From Pseudoclavibacter chungangensis (GTDB taxonomy: Bacteria; Actinomycetota; Actinomycetes; Actinomycetales; Microbacteriaceae), in NCBI RefSeq assembly GCF_013410545.1, contig NZ_JACCFV010000001.1, positions 1,736,001-1,800,000 of the forward strand: 64,000 bases of DNA, read 5' to 3'. Shown piece after piece: positions 35,940 through 47,130 of the stretch; within the stretch, counting starts at the first letter, position 1; each line of letters begins with the position of its first letter. The notes beneath the pieces are model-generated. The model was not told where the DNA came from, did not search any database, and saw only the letters and a program-made list of their open reading frames with translations. The position numbers and the translations under genes were made by a program.

Positions 35940-36569
35940 TCACATCCGTCCGACCCAGAAGGCGATCTGCAGCGAGGCGATCATGACGGCCACGAACGCG
36001 AGAACGAGCACGATGCCGTAGAGCAACGGGCCCCACAGCGGCGGCGAGTACGTGAGGAAGGCGCGTGCCCGGACGTCCTTCGTGAGATACACGGCCAACA
36101 GACCGATCACGCCCGGTCCCGCGAGGGCCCAGCAGGCGATGCCCACGGCGGGGATGCCGCCGAAGATCGAGGCGGCGATGCCTGCGAGGAGCGCGACGAC
36201 GAGCGCGGCGACGAGCCACCCGACGGGCGCCTTGACCGCGTGGACGGGCTCGGACGCCGAGCCGCCGAACGAGGAGTTCACGGTTCCGAACGGGTCGATC
36301 CGGTCCGGTTCGCCGCTCGCCGTGAACAGGCCCGCGTTCGGTGCGCCGCCCTGTGGGGCACCGAACGGTCCTCCCTGTCCGCCGTACGGCGACGGGGCGC
36401 CGCCCGCGGGGGCGCCGAACGTCGGGGTGCTCTCGCCCTGGTTGCCGTAGCCGCCGAACGGCGCGGCGCTCTGGTCCTGCCCGCCACCGAATGGGCTCGA
36501 CCCGCGGGAATCGCCCGCGGGCGGCGGGGTGAAGTCGCTGAAGTCCCAGCCACTGTTACCTGTGCTCAC
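35940..36569 (-). CDS. Small Pro/Gly/Phe-rich membrane protein, first gene of the operon
   Basis: A 209-aa protein. The N-terminal ~105 residues are low-complexity with repeated PFG, PYG and TFG units (SPFGGGQ, APFGGYGNQ, GPFGAPQGG, DPFGTV). Three hydrophobic segments follow (GWLVAALVVALLAG; AVGIACWALAGPGVIGLLAV; LLYGIVLVLAFVAVMIASLQ). It is not recognised as an enzyme. The GTG at 36569 is the likely start, without a clear ribosome site. A TAAGCT box at 36662-36667 (minus strand) may be the operon's -10 element, giving a leader of about 85 bases. Confidence 0.65.
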   Translation of the reverse strand: MSTGNSGWDFSDFTPPPAGDSRGSSPFGGGQDQSAAPFGGYGNQGESTPTFGAPAGGAPSPYGGQGGPFGAPQGGAPNAGLFTASGEPDRIDPFGTVNSSFGGSASEPVHAVKAPVGWLVAALVVALLAGIAASIFGGIPAVGIACWALAGPGVIGLLAVYLTKDVRARAFLTYSPPLWGPLLYGIVLVLAFVAVMIASLQIAFWVGRM

Positions 36570-36738
36570 TCACGCGCCCATCTGCTCAACGCCCTGTGTA
36601 CGACCCGCGAGGCGGATGCACTCCGGCCACCGTGTCCGGCCCGTGCGACCGAAACGTCGTCAGCTTACAGCCGCGGGAGGGCCGGACAGTGCGATCTCAA
36701 TCGTCGTGACGGTGTCCGTGCTACCTGCGGATGAGTCG

Positions 36739-37776
36739 TCACCGATCGCCCGGCGGCGCGCCGCCCGATCGGCAGGCGAGGAGGGTCGCGAGGCGTTCGG
36801 ACCGGGCGAGGTCGGCATGCATCGAGGTCTGCGCGAGCGCGGACAGGAGGTGGAAGCCCCGCAGTCCACCCCGGCCCGCCGACCAGGTGATGCGCGAGGC
36901 GATCGACCACACCGAGGCGTCGGGCTCGGCGGCCAGGACGGCCGCCACCTCCGCGAGCCGCCGCAGGTGATGATCGCGCAGCTCGGCGCAGCGGGTGCCG
37001 ATGCCCCGGAACCGGTGTTCGTGACCGGGGAGTGCCTCGTGGTCGTCGAGTGCACCGATCCGCTCGAGTCCGTCGAGGTAGGCGGCGAGCGGGTTCGTCC
37101 GGAAGCCGCCGCCGAGACCCACGCCCGGGTTGATGCGCGGGAGGACGTGGTCTCCCGTCAGGACGCGACGGCGGTCGACGTCGTGCAGACACACGTGGCC
37201 CGGCGTGTGGCCGGGCGTCTCCAGCACGCGGACGACGCGACCCGGGATCGGGAGGAGGTCGCCGTCACGCAGCGCCGTGTCGGCCGTGGGTGCGCGCCCG
37301 TGTTCGTCGGCCGGTGCGACGGCGGCGAGATCGGCGCGGTCGTCGACCGGGACGCCCCACGTCTCGAGCGCGGCCGCCCGGCCCGCCCCGTCGCGCCACT
37401 CGGGTTCGGTCGTCGAGGTCTCGGCGGCTCCGAGCAGGAGTGGCGCCCCGGTCGCGGCCCGAAGTCGCGCTGCGAGGCCGACGTGATCGGGGTGGACGTG
37501 CGTCACGACGATGCCGTCGAGCCCGGCGGCACCGATGGTGTCGAGTGCATCGAGCAGCCGGTCGAGGGCGCGCTCGCCGTCGACACCGGGATCGACGACG
37601 TGGGCGCGTCCCCCGTCGTCGAGGAGGATGTAGGCGTTCGTCCACGGCACGAATTCGATGCCGGTCGGCATCGCGATGCGCCACGTGCGTTCGTCGATGC
37701 GGGCGTGCGACGGGACCGCCGCCGTCTCCCAGGCCCGATCCACGCCGGGCTCCGTCACCCGAACGGGGGTCGTCAA
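36739..37776 (-). CDS. MBL-fold metallo-hydrolase
   Basis: A ~345-aa metallo-beta-lactamase-fold hydrolase with THVHPDHVG (metal-binding HxHxDH), TPGHTPGH, LTGDHVLPRINPG and a late GHEHRF. The C-terminal ~90 residues are a helical extension typical of glyoxalase II-related (LACTB2-like) hydrolases. The start is uncertain: TTG 37776 has GGGA upstream, while GTG 37758 lacks a ribosome site. Substrate unknown. It lies downstream of icd beyond a terminator hairpin, so it is probably a separate unit. Confidence 0.8.
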   Translation of the reverse strand: MTTPVRVTEPGVDRAWETAAVPSHARIDERTWRIAMPTGIEFVPWTNAYILLDDGGRAHVVDPGVDGERALDRLLDALDTIGAAGLDGIVVTHVHPDHVGLAARLRAATGAPLLLGAAETSTTEPEWRDGAGRAAALETWGVPVDDRADLAAVAPADEHGRAPTADTALRDGDLLPIPGRVVRVLETPGHTPGHVCLHDVDRRRVLTGDHVLPRINPGVGLGGGFRTNPLAAYLDGLERIGALDDHEALPGHEHRFRGIGTRCAELRDHHLRRLAEVAAVLAAEPDASVWSIASRITWSAGRGGLRGFHLLSALAQTSMHADLARSERLATLLACRSGGAPPGDR

Positions 37777-37890
37777 CGGGGTCCCGGCTCGGGGTGGCGG
37801 CGACGCGATCGCGCACGCCGCGCACGGGGATCGTCTCCCCCGCGGGGGCCCATCCGTCCGATGTCGTCGCGCGCCATGGTCCGACCCTAA

Positions 37891-37932
37891 CGCCCGCGGG
37901 GCGCCCGGCACGTGCCGGACGCCCCGCGGGCG
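37891..37932 (-). terminator. Terminator hairpin downstream of icd
   Basis: A nearly perfect palindrome: arms 37891-37911 and 37912-37932 with one mismatch, strongly GC-rich, between the icd stop (37971) and the next minus-strand gene. Confidence 0.7.
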
Positions 37933-37970
37933 GCGCGATCCCGTTCAGGCGACCGCGCGGCGGATCGTGC

Positions 37971-40322
<2,352 letters not shown>

Positions 40323-40375
40323 CTACGATGGCTCGCACCTGGACCGGCGGCGGTCGGCCCGGAGGGAGAGGGGTC

Positions 40376-42073
40376 ATGACCGAGTTCGCCATGCTGGCGG
40401 TCGCGGGCGTGCTCATCATCGTCGCGGTCTCGGCGCTCGCACCCCGCATCGGTGTGGCCGTGCCCGTGCTGCTCGTCATGATCGGTGCGGCGTGCAGTTT
40501 CATCCCCGGTGCGCCGGTGCTCGAGATCGAGCCCGAGTGGATCCTCGCGATCGTGCTCCCGCCGATCCTCTATTCGGCCGCGGTGAACATGCCCGTCGTC
40601 GATCTGCGCCGGAACGTGTTCGCGATCTCCGGGCTCTCGGTCGTGCTCGTCGTGGTCTCGGCGTTCGCCGCGGGCACCTTCCTGTTCCTCGTGTTCCCCG
40701 ACCTCGATTTCGCGGCGGCCGTCGCGCTCGGAGCGGTCGTGAGCCCACCCGACGCGGTCGCCGCGACGGCCATCGGGAAGCGACTCGGACTCCCCCACCG
40801 ACTCGTCACGATCCTCGAGGGCGAGGGACTGCTGAACGACGCGACGGCGCTCGTGATGCTGCGCACGGCCACGGCCGCGGTCGCCGGTTCGGTGTCGCTG
40901 TGGGGCGTCATGGGTGACTTCGCGCGGGCGGTCGTGGTGGGCGCGATCGTCGGACTCGTGATCGGTCTCGTGACGGTGTGGGTGCGCTCGCACCTGACCC
41001 AACCCGTGCTCACGACCGCGATCTCGCTCGTCGTGCCGTTCCTCGCCTACAACCCGGCCGAGCTCCTGCACGCGTCGGGCGTTCTCGCCGTCGTCGTCGC
41101 CGGGCTCGTCACGGGGCACGAGAGCGCGAAGCGCTTCACGGCCTCCGACCGTGTGTCGGAGCGCACGAACTGGCGCACGGTGCAGCTCATCCTCGAGAAC
41201 GGGGTGTTCCTCGTCATGGGGTTCGAGATCCGCACCCTCATCGCCGATGTCGAGGAGCACGGGCTCGGCGTGTGGCTCGCCGTCGCCATCGGTCTCGTCG
41301 TGACGCTCGTCCTCGTGGTCGTCCGGTTCGCCTTCGTCTTCCCGTTCCTCGCGTTCCTGCGCGTCCGGGAACGGCAGGTAATGCGCCGCGTCCCGCGGCT
41401 CGAGGACGCGCTCTCGCGACTCGACGTCGACGAGACCGATCCCGTCCGGCGCGCGCGCTATCGCCGGGCGCTCCGACGGGGGCGGGCCGACGCGGGGTTC
41501 TACGTCCGCGAAGGACTCGCGTGGCGCGGCGGTGTCGTGCTGTCGTGGTCGGGCATGCGCGGTGTCGTGACGCTCGCGGCGGCGCAGTCGCTGCCCGCGG
41601 GTGTCCCGTACCGGTCGCAACTCGTGCTCATCGCGTTCACGGTCGCGGTCGTGACCCTCGTCGTCCAGGGCGGTACGCTCCCCTACCTCATCCGGGTCCT
41701 CCGGATCGCGCCACCCGATCGCGCCCACGAGCGGCAGGAGCTCGCGACGCTCATGACCGCGGTCTCGGCCGATGCGCAGACGCGCTTGCGCAGCCCGAAC
41801 CTGCGCCGGGACGACGGTCGGTCGTTCGATCCGGAGGTCGTCGAGCGGATCCGCCGCGAGACGGAGGGTCGGGCCACGGCGATGGCGCGGACGGCCGCCG
41901 ATCCCAGGACGGGCCCGGCGGCACAGCTGCTCGAGCTGCGCCGCATCGTGCTCGACGCACAGCAGGCCGCCCTGAACGATGCGCGCGTGAGCGGTCTGTA
42001 CTCGTCGACCACGCTGCTCCGCGCGCAGTCGATCCTCGACGCGGAGGCCGTCCACCTCGACCGGCCGCGCTGA
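40376..42073 (+). CDS. Na+/H+ antiporter of the CPA1 (NhaP/Nhe) family
   Basis: A 565-aa membrane exchanger. About 12 hydrophobic segments cover residues 1-450, with the CPA1 ion-site sequences GAVVSPPDAVAATAI and EGEGLLNDATALV and the later SWSGMRGVVTLAAAQSLP. A hydrophilic C-terminal tail of ~110 residues follows and may regulate it. ATG 40376 has GGAGGGAGAGG upstream. It is divergent from icd. Expected role: pH and Na+ (or K+) homeostasis; cation choice is not visible. Confidence 0.93.
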   Translation: MTEFAMLAVAGVLIIVAVSALAPRIGVAVPVLLVMIGAACSFIPGAPVLEIEPEWILAIVLPPILYSAAVNMPVVDLRRNVFAISGLSVVLVVVSAFAAGTFLFLVFPDLDFAAAVALGAVVSPPDAVAATAIGKRLGLPHRLVTILEGEGLLNDATALVMLRTATAAVAGSVSLWGVMGDFARAVVVGAIVGLVIGLVTVWVRSHLTQPVLTTAISLVVPFLAYNPAELLHASGVLAVVVAGLVTGHESAKRFTASDRVSERTNWRTVQLILENGVFLVMGFEIRTLIADVEEHGLGVWLAVAIGLVVTLVLVVVRFAFVFPFLAFLRVRERQVMRRVPRLEDALSRLDVDETDPVRRARYRRALRRGRADAGFYVREGLAWRGGVVLSWSGMRGVVTLAAAQSLPAGVPYRSQLVLIAFTVAVVTLVVQGGTLPYLIRVLRIAPPDRAHERQELATLMTAVSADAQTRLRSPNLRRDDGRSFDPEVVERIRRETEGRATAMARTAADPRTGPAAQLLELRRIVLDAQQAALNDARVSGLYSSTTLLRAQSILDAEAVHLDRPR

Positions 42074-42131
42074 CGCGGACATCCCTGACGCCGCGCCCGT
42101 GCGACCGCCGTACACGGGTGCACGAAATTTG

Positions 42132-42145
42132 TTGACCGCGGTCAA
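42132..42145. promoter_or_regulatory. Operator 1 for the MFS-MarR operon (14-bp palindrome)
   Basis: TTGACCGCGGTCAA, a perfect palindrome about 80 bp upstream of the transporter start. Confidence 0.7.
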
Positions 42146-42156
42146 TCATGATATCG

Positions 42157-42170
42157 TTGCCCTCGGTCAA
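42157..42170. promoter_or_regulatory. Operator 2 for the MFS-MarR operon
   Basis: TTGCCCTCGGTCAA matches operator 1 at 12 of 14 positions, 25 bp centre to centre. Two MarR dimers could bind cooperatively. Confidence 0.6.
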
Positions 42171-42226
42171 CAACATTTCGGCCCGCCGTCGACGACGAGC
42201 GGGCCGACGTCCGTCCGAGGAGTTCC

Positions 42227-43984
42227 ATGTCATCGTCCGCACTCGCGGAATCCGACGCCACGACCGGTGGCGCCATGACGCATCGCCAGGTGCTCGAGGC
42301 CCTCTCCGGCCTCCTGCTCGGCATGTTCGTCTCGATCCTCGCGGGAACCGTCGTCTCGACGTCGCTCCCGCTCATCATCGCGGACCTGGGCGGCGACCAG
42401 GCGGCGTTCACGTGGGTCGTCACCGCGACCCTGCTCGCGACGACCGTCTCGACGCCGATCTGGGGCAAGCTCGCCGATCTCTTCGATCGGAAGCTGCTGC
42501 TCCAGCTCGCGCTGAGCGTCTTCGTCCTCGGCTCGGCGCTCGCGGGATTCTCGCAGGACCCGTCGACGCTCATCGGCTTCCGCGTCCTGCAGGGTCTCGG
42601 TGCGGGCGGCCTCGCGGCCCTCAGCCAGATCGTCATGGCCGACATCATCAGCCCGCGCGAACGCGGCAAGTACGCGGGGCTCTTCGGTGGCGTGATGGCC
42701 GTCGGCACGGTCGGTGGACCCCTGCTCGGCGGCGTGGTCACCGACGCCTTCGGATGGCGCTGGAACTTCTTCATCGCGCTCCCCGTCGCCCTCCTCGCGA
42801 TCGTCCTCCTGCAGCGCACCCTGCACCTCCCGAAGCGCGCGCGGCGGCGCGTCTCGATCGACTACCTCGGCTTCGTCCTCATCTCGGGCGGCGTCTCGCT
42901 CCTGCTCGTGTGGGTGACGCTCGCCGGCAGCAGCTTCGAGTGGGCGAGCGCGACCTCGTTCACGATGGTCGCCGGTGCGCTCGCGCTGCTCGTCGCCGCC
43001 GTGTTCGTCGAACTGCGTTCGCCCGACCCGATGATCCCCATGACGATGTTTCGCGACCGCACCTTCACGCTGTCGGTCGTCGCGAGCCTCGCGGTCGGCG
43101 TCGCGATGTTCGGCACCGCCGTCTTCCTCAGCCAGTACATGCAGCTCGCGCGCGGTGCGACCCCGACGCAGTCCGGCCTGCTGACGATCCCGATGATGGC
43201 GGGCGTACTCATCGCCTCGTCGGTCTTCGGATCGCTCATCAGCCGGACCGGCCGCTGGAAGGCCGTCATGGTGACGGGCTCGGGCCTCACGATCGCGGGC
43301 CTCCTGCTGCTCTCCTTCCTGCACTACGACACCCCGTTCTGGTACGTCGGAGGCGCCATGTTCGTGCTCGGCTCGGGCGTCGGCATGGTCATGCAGAACC
43401 TCGTGCTCGTCGTGCAGAACGCGATCGAGGTGCGCAACCTCGGCGTCGCGACGAGCGCCGTGACGTTCTTCCGCAGCCTCGGCGGCACGATCGGCGTCTC
43501 CGTACTCGGTGCCGTGCTCGGCCACCGGGTCTCGACCGACCTCGGCGCGAACATCGCCGCGCTCCCCGTCGATCAGCAGCTCGTGGCGGCGCAGACGCTC
43601 GCCTCGGGCACCATTCCGCACATCTCGGCGCTGCCGGAGTTCCTCCGCGTACCCGTCGAGGCGGCCTACGGCACGGGCGTGGGAACCGTGTTCCTCTGCG
43701 CCGTCCCGCTCGCGGTGATCAGCCTCGTCGCGATCGTGTTCCTGCCGCGCATCCCGCTCGGCACGCGCACCGCGCAGCAGCGACTCGCGGACGGCGACCG
43801 GCCCGCGGAATCCGATGCGGTCGTGCACCCCGAGGAACCCACGCACGCCGACGACCCCGTGCACACCGACGGGCCCGTCGACGGTACTCGGGCCACGACC
43901 CAGGTGCCGGCAGGGGTCGCGGCGGACGCGGCGGCACGCGGCGACGAGGCGACGCCTGCGGGCCGGACGGCGGGCGGGGCATGA
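42227..43984 (+). CDS. MFS drug efflux transporter, DHA2 (EmrB/QacA) family
   Basis: A 585-aa proton-coupled exporter with about 14 hydrophobic segments, motif A GKLADLFDRK and motif C-type GGVMAVGTVGGPLLGG. The ~85-residue cytosolic C-terminal tail is rich in Asp, Glu, Pro and Thr. ATG 42227 has GAGGAG upstream. It is translationally coupled (ATGA) to a MarR regulator and preceded by two operator copies, the usual design of a substrate-induced efflux pump. The drug is unknown. Confidence 0.93.
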   Translation: MSSSALAESDATTGGAMTHRQVLEALSGLLLGMFVSILAGTVVSTSLPLIIADLGGDQAAFTWVVTATLLATTVSTPIWGKLADLFDRKLLLQLALSVFVLGSALAGFSQDPSTLIGFRVLQGLGAGGLAALSQIVMADIISPRERGKYAGLFGGVMAVGTVGGPLLGGVVTDAFGWRWNFFIALPVALLAIVLLQRTLHLPKRARRRVSIDYLGFVLISGGVSLLLVWVTLAGSSFEWASATSFTMVAGALALLVAAVFVELRSPDPMIPMTMFRDRTFTLSVVASLAVGVAMFGTAVFLSQYMQLARGATPTQSGLLTIPMMAGVLIASSVFGSLISRTGRWKAVMVTGSGLTIAGLLLLSFLHYDTPFWYVGGAMFVLGSGVGMVMQNLVLVVQNAIEVRNLGVATSAVTFFRSLGGTIGVSVLGAVLGHRVSTDLGANIAALPVDQQLVAAQTLASGTIPHISALPEFLRVPVEAAYGTGVGTVFLCAVPLAVISLVAIVFLPRIPLGTRTAQQRLADGDRPAESDAVVHPEEPTHADDPVHTDGPVDGTRATTQVPAGVAADAAARGDEATPAGRTAGGA

Positions 43985-44535
43985 CGAGTTCCACGTCCGC
44001 GCACGATCGCGAACCGGGCGACACCGAGGCCGAGATCGACGCGCTCGAGCACGAGTTCGTGCGGTTCTTCGCCCGCGCCCGCGCGATGTGGAAGACCGCG
44101 GCGACCGAGATCGAACCGGAGTTGCAGCCCGTCGGCTACAAGCTGCTCGTGAACCTCCATCGCGACGGCCCACGCCGCGCGGGTGACCTCGCGGCCGCCA
44201 CCGAGACCGACAAGAGCGTCGTGAGCCGCCAGCTCCGGTTCCTCGAGTCGCGCGGTCTCGTCGAGGGCATGCCCGATCCCGACGACGGGCGCTCCCGGAT
44301 CTACGCCGCGACACCCGAGGCGAGCGCGCGTCTCGACGCGACGGGCAGCCGATTGCGCGCCCGACAGCACGGCTGGCTCGCCGAGTGGGAGGGCGACCGG
44401 GTGCGCACGCTCACGGCGCTCCTCGCGGAGCTCAACACCGGGCTCGACGAGCTCGCGCGACCGACCGAACCGGCGGCGGAGCGCGCCGAGCGGACGACCG
44501 ACCGCCCGGGCACCGCCACGGTGCACGAGGACTGA
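43981..44535 (+). CDS. MarR-family repressor of the MFS operon
   Basis: A 184-aa winged-helix regulator: YKLLVNLHRDGPRRAGDLAA, recognition helix TETDKSVVSRQLRFLESRGLV, and wing PDPDDGRSRIYAAT. The start overlaps the transporter stop (ATGA). It probably represses its own operon through TTGACCGCGGTCAA-type sites. A charged disordered C-terminal tail follows the dimerisation helices. Confidence 0.92.
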   Translation: MTSSTSAHDREPGDTEAEIDALEHEFVRFFARARAMWKTAATEIEPELQPVGYKLLVNLHRDGPRRAGDLAAATETDKSVVSRQLRFLESRGLVEGMPDPDDGRSRIYAATPEASARLDATGSRLRARQHGWLAEWEGDRVRTLTALLAELNTGLDELARPTEPAAERAERTTDRPGTATVHED

Positions 44536-44548
44536 ACGCCGCGTGAAC

Positions 44549-44582
44549 GGCGCACCGACGGCCGCCGTGCCGTCGGTGCGCC
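44549..44582 (+). terminator. Terminator hairpin after the MFS-MarR operon
   Basis: 14-bp inverted repeat (44549-44562, 44569-44582) with a six-base loop, directly before the pdxY ribosome site. Confidence 0.65.
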
Positions 44583-44601
44583 GCCGTGGGAGGATGTGAC
44601 G

Positions 44602-45453
44602 GTGAACATCCTCTCCATCCAGTCGCACGTCTCCTACGGCCACGTCGGGAACTCCGCGGCCGTCTTCCCGCTGCAACGACTGGGGCACGAGGTGTGGCCG
44701 GTGCACACCGTCAACTTCTCGAACCACACCGGCTACGGCGAGTGGCGCGGACAGGTGATCCCCGCGAGCGAGGTCGCGGCCATCATCACGGGCCTCGAGG
44801 AGCGCGGCGCGCTCGCGCGCGTTGACGCGGTGCTGAGCGGCTACCAGGGCGGAGCGGACATCGCCGACGTCGTGCTCGACGCGGTCGCCCGCGTCAAGGC
44901 GCTCAACCCCGCCGCGACGTACACGTGCGACCCCGTCATGGGCAACGCGAAGTCGGGCTGCTTCGTCGACCCGGCGATCCCGCCGATCCTCCGTGAGCGG
45001 GTCGTGCCGGCGGCCGACCTCATCACGCCGAACCAGTTCGAGCTCGGCTTCCTGACCGAACGCGAGGCGTCGACGATCGAGTCGACGCTCGAGGCCGTCG
45101 ACGCGGCCCGGGCGCTCGGGCCGCGCGCGGTGCTCGTGACGAGCGTCGAGCGACCGGACCGCGAGCCCGACACGATCGAGATGCTCGCGGCCGACGACGA
45201 GGGCGCCTGGATCGTCCGGACGCCGCACCTGCCGCTCAAGGCGAATGGCTCGGGCGACGTGACGGCGGCCCTGTTCACGGCCCACTACCGCACGACGGGT
45301 TCCGCCGCCGAGGCGCTCGCGGCGACGACGTCGAGCGTGTTCGACCTGCTGCAGGCGACGCTCGACTCGGGTGCGCGCGAGCTGCAGCTCGTCGAGGCGC
45401 AGCAGGCCTATGCGGCACCGCGCCTCCAGTTCGAGGTGCGCCGACTCCGCTGA
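44602..45453 (+). CDS. pdxY: Pyridoxal kinase PdxY
   Basis: Phosphorylates pyridoxal to the cofactor PLP (salvage). The 283-aa protein begins NILSIQSHVSYGHVGNS, the family signature, and has TCDPVMGN, LITPNQFE and the catalytic loop KANGSGDVTAALF near the C-terminus. The GTG at 44602 was preferred over the GTG six bases earlier because GGGAGG lies eight bases before it and only two before the other. PLP made here would serve the decarboxylase at 47-48 kb, among others. Confidence 0.92.
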   Translation: MNILSIQSHVSYGHVGNSAAVFPLQRLGHEVWPVHTVNFSNHTGYGEWRGQVIPASEVAAIITGLEERGALARVDAVLSGYQGGADIADVVLDAVARVKALNPAATYTCDPVMGNAKSGCFVDPAIPPILRERVVPAADLITPNQFELGFLTEREASTIESTLEAVDAARALGPRAVLVTSVERPDREPDTIEMLAADDEGAWIVRTPHLPLKANGSGDVTAALFTAHYRTTGSAAEALAATTSSVFDLLQATLDSGARELQLVEAQQAYAAPRLQFEVRRLR

Positions 45454-45549
45454 GCGGCGGTCGTGTCCTTCCGTGCCCTGCCTACCCCGCCGAGCGCGGC
45501 CCGGGCGAGACGCGGCGTCACATCGTCCCGTCCGGCCGGACGCGACGGG

Positions 45550-45555
45550 TAGCGT
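45550..45555 (+). promoter_or_regulatory. -10 box (TAGCGT) of a probable leaderless aldo/keto reductase transcript
   Basis: TANNNT hexamer seven bases before the GTG start; no ribosome site present. Confidence 0.35.
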
Positions 45556-45562
45556 GCCGGAC

Positions 45563-46615
45563 GTGACCGGAACGAACACGCACACGCGCGACCACGCCAC
45601 CGTCGAGCTCGGCGACGGGCTCGTCGTCTCGCCACAGGGCTACGGGGCGATGTCCCTCACCGACGTCTACGGCCCCGTCAGCGACGACGACGCGCTCGCC
45701 ACGCTCCGGCACGCCGTCGACGCGGGGGCGTGGTTCGTCGACACGGCGAACATCTACGGCGAGGGGCGCAGCGAGCGCATCATCTCGCGACTCATCGACG
45801 GCCGGCGCGACGAGATCGTGCTCGCGACGAAGTTCGGCATCGTGCCGGGTGGGCGCATCGGCGAGCGGAGCATCCGCGGCGACCGGGCCCACGTCCGCGA
45901 GCAGATCGACCGCAGCCTGCAGCGCCTCGGAACCGACCACGTCGACCTCTACTACCAGCACCGGGTCGATCCCGAGGTGCCGATCGAGGACACGGTGGGG
46001 GCCGTCGCCGAGCTCGTCGCGGAGGGCAAGGTCCGGCACATCGGCCTGTCGGAGCCGACGGGCGACGAGCTCCGTCGCGCCGTCGCCGTCCACCCGATCG
46101 CGGCCGTGCAGAGCGAGTGGAGCATCGTGAGCCGGGACGTCGAGGCACACGTGCTGCCGGCGGCGCGCGAGCTCGGCGTCGGCTTCGTCCCCTACTCCCC
46201 CCTCGGCCGCCAGTGGCTCACGGGCGCGTTCGACGAGGCGGCGCTCGGCGCCGACGACGGTCGCCGCAAGTTCCCGCGCTTCTTCCCCGAGGCGCTCGCC
46301 GCGAACCGCCCCGTCCTCGCCGAGATCGTCGCGATCGCGTCCGAGGCGGGGGCGACCCCGGCGCAGCTCGCGCTCGCCTGGCTCGACGCGCGCGGCCGCG
46401 AACTCGGCGTACCGGTCGTGTCGATCCCGGGCAGCCGGAGCATCGCGCACGTCGACGAGAACCTCTCGGCGCTCGATGTCCGTCTCGGCCCGGACGTGCT
46501 CGCGCGACTCGATCCGATCGCGTCGCGCATCACGGGCGGCCGCTCGTTCGATCCCGCGTGGGTCTCGCGGGGGCGTGAGACCGCCGTGGACGACACGGCG
46601 TCGCCACACGCCTGA
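45563..46615 (+). CDS. Aldo/keto reductase
   Basis: A 350-aa NADPH-dependent TIM-barrel oxidoreductase. Catalytic tetrad positions are visible: Asp and Tyr in FVDTANIYGEGRSE, Lys in LATKFG, and His in YYQHRVDP. IPGSRS near the C-terminus binds the cofactor phosphate. It resembles the IolS/YajO-type (AKR12/13) group. The GTG at 45563 was chosen for its leaderless-type promoter; a GTG nine bases earlier is possible. Substrate unknown. Confidence 0.88.
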   Translation: MTGTNTHTRDHATVELGDGLVVSPQGYGAMSLTDVYGPVSDDDALATLRHAVDAGAWFVDTANIYGEGRSERIISRLIDGRRDEIVLATKFGIVPGGRIGERSIRGDRAHVREQIDRSLQRLGTDHVDLYYQHRVDPEVPIEDTVGAVAELVAEGKVRHIGLSEPTGDELRRAVAVHPIAAVQSEWSIVSRDVEAHVLPAARELGVGFVPYSPLGRQWLTGAFDEAALGADDGRRKFPRFFPEALAANRPVLAEIVAIASEAGATPAQLALAWLDARGRELGVPVVSIPGSRSIAHVDENLSALDVRLGPDVLARLDPIASRITGGRSFDPAWVSRGRETAVDDTASPHA

Positions 46616-46712
46616 CCCGCGGTCGCCGCCCGTTCGCCGAGGGCTCACCGGGACGGCGGACCCTCCGGCCAGCCGGTGGGTGCGGGCGGTCCGGACGCGA
46701 GATGATGGTGGC

Positions 46713-47123
46713 ATGCGCACGCTGCTCAACATCATCTGGCTCGTCCTGTCCGGGTTCTGGCTGTTCCTCGGCTACGCCCTCGCGGGCATCCTGCTGTGCA
46801 TCCCGATCATCACGATCCCGTGGGCCATCGCGTCGTTCCGCATCGCGGGCTACGCGCTGTGGCCATTCGGGCGCGAGGTCGTCGCCAAGCGCGATGCCGG
46901 CGCGTTCTCCTTCATCGGCAACGTCATCTGGGTGCTCCTGGCCGGCTGGTGGCTCGCGATCGGCCACATCGCGTCCGGCATCGCACTGTGCGTCACGATC
47001 GTCGGCATCCCCCTCGGTATCGCCGACTTCAAGATGATCCCGATCTCGCTCGCTCCCCTGGGCCGCGAGATCGTGCCCGTCGGGACGGCGAGCGCGGCGA
47101 GCGCGCACCGCGTGCCCGCCTGA
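46713..47123 (+). CDS. YccF-family inner membrane protein
   Basis: A 136-aa protein with two tandem YccF domains (LLNIIWLVLSGFWLFLGY with IPWAIASFRIAGYALWPFG; FIGNVIWVLLAGWWLAIGH with IPLGIADFKMIPISLAPLG), about four membrane segments. Function is unknown in all hosts. It converges on the decarboxylase gene with a 7-bp gap. Confidence 0.88.
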   Translation: MRTLLNIIWLVLSGFWLFLGYALAGILLCIPIITIPWAIASFRIAGYALWPFGREVVAKRDAGAFSFIGNVIWVLLAGWWLAIGHIASGIALCVTIVGIPLGIADFKMIPISLAPLGREIVPVGTASAASAHRVPA

Positions 47124-47130
47124 TCGTCGA

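Noticed and set aside
42132..42160. TTGACC as a -35 box with a -10 in TATCGT
   Set aside because: The spacing is only 14 bases; the symmetry of the site explains it better as an operator.
44596..44601. Upstream GTG as the pdxY start
   Set aside because: Only two bases separate it from GGGAGG; the GTG at 44602 has correct spacing and fits the family N-terminus.
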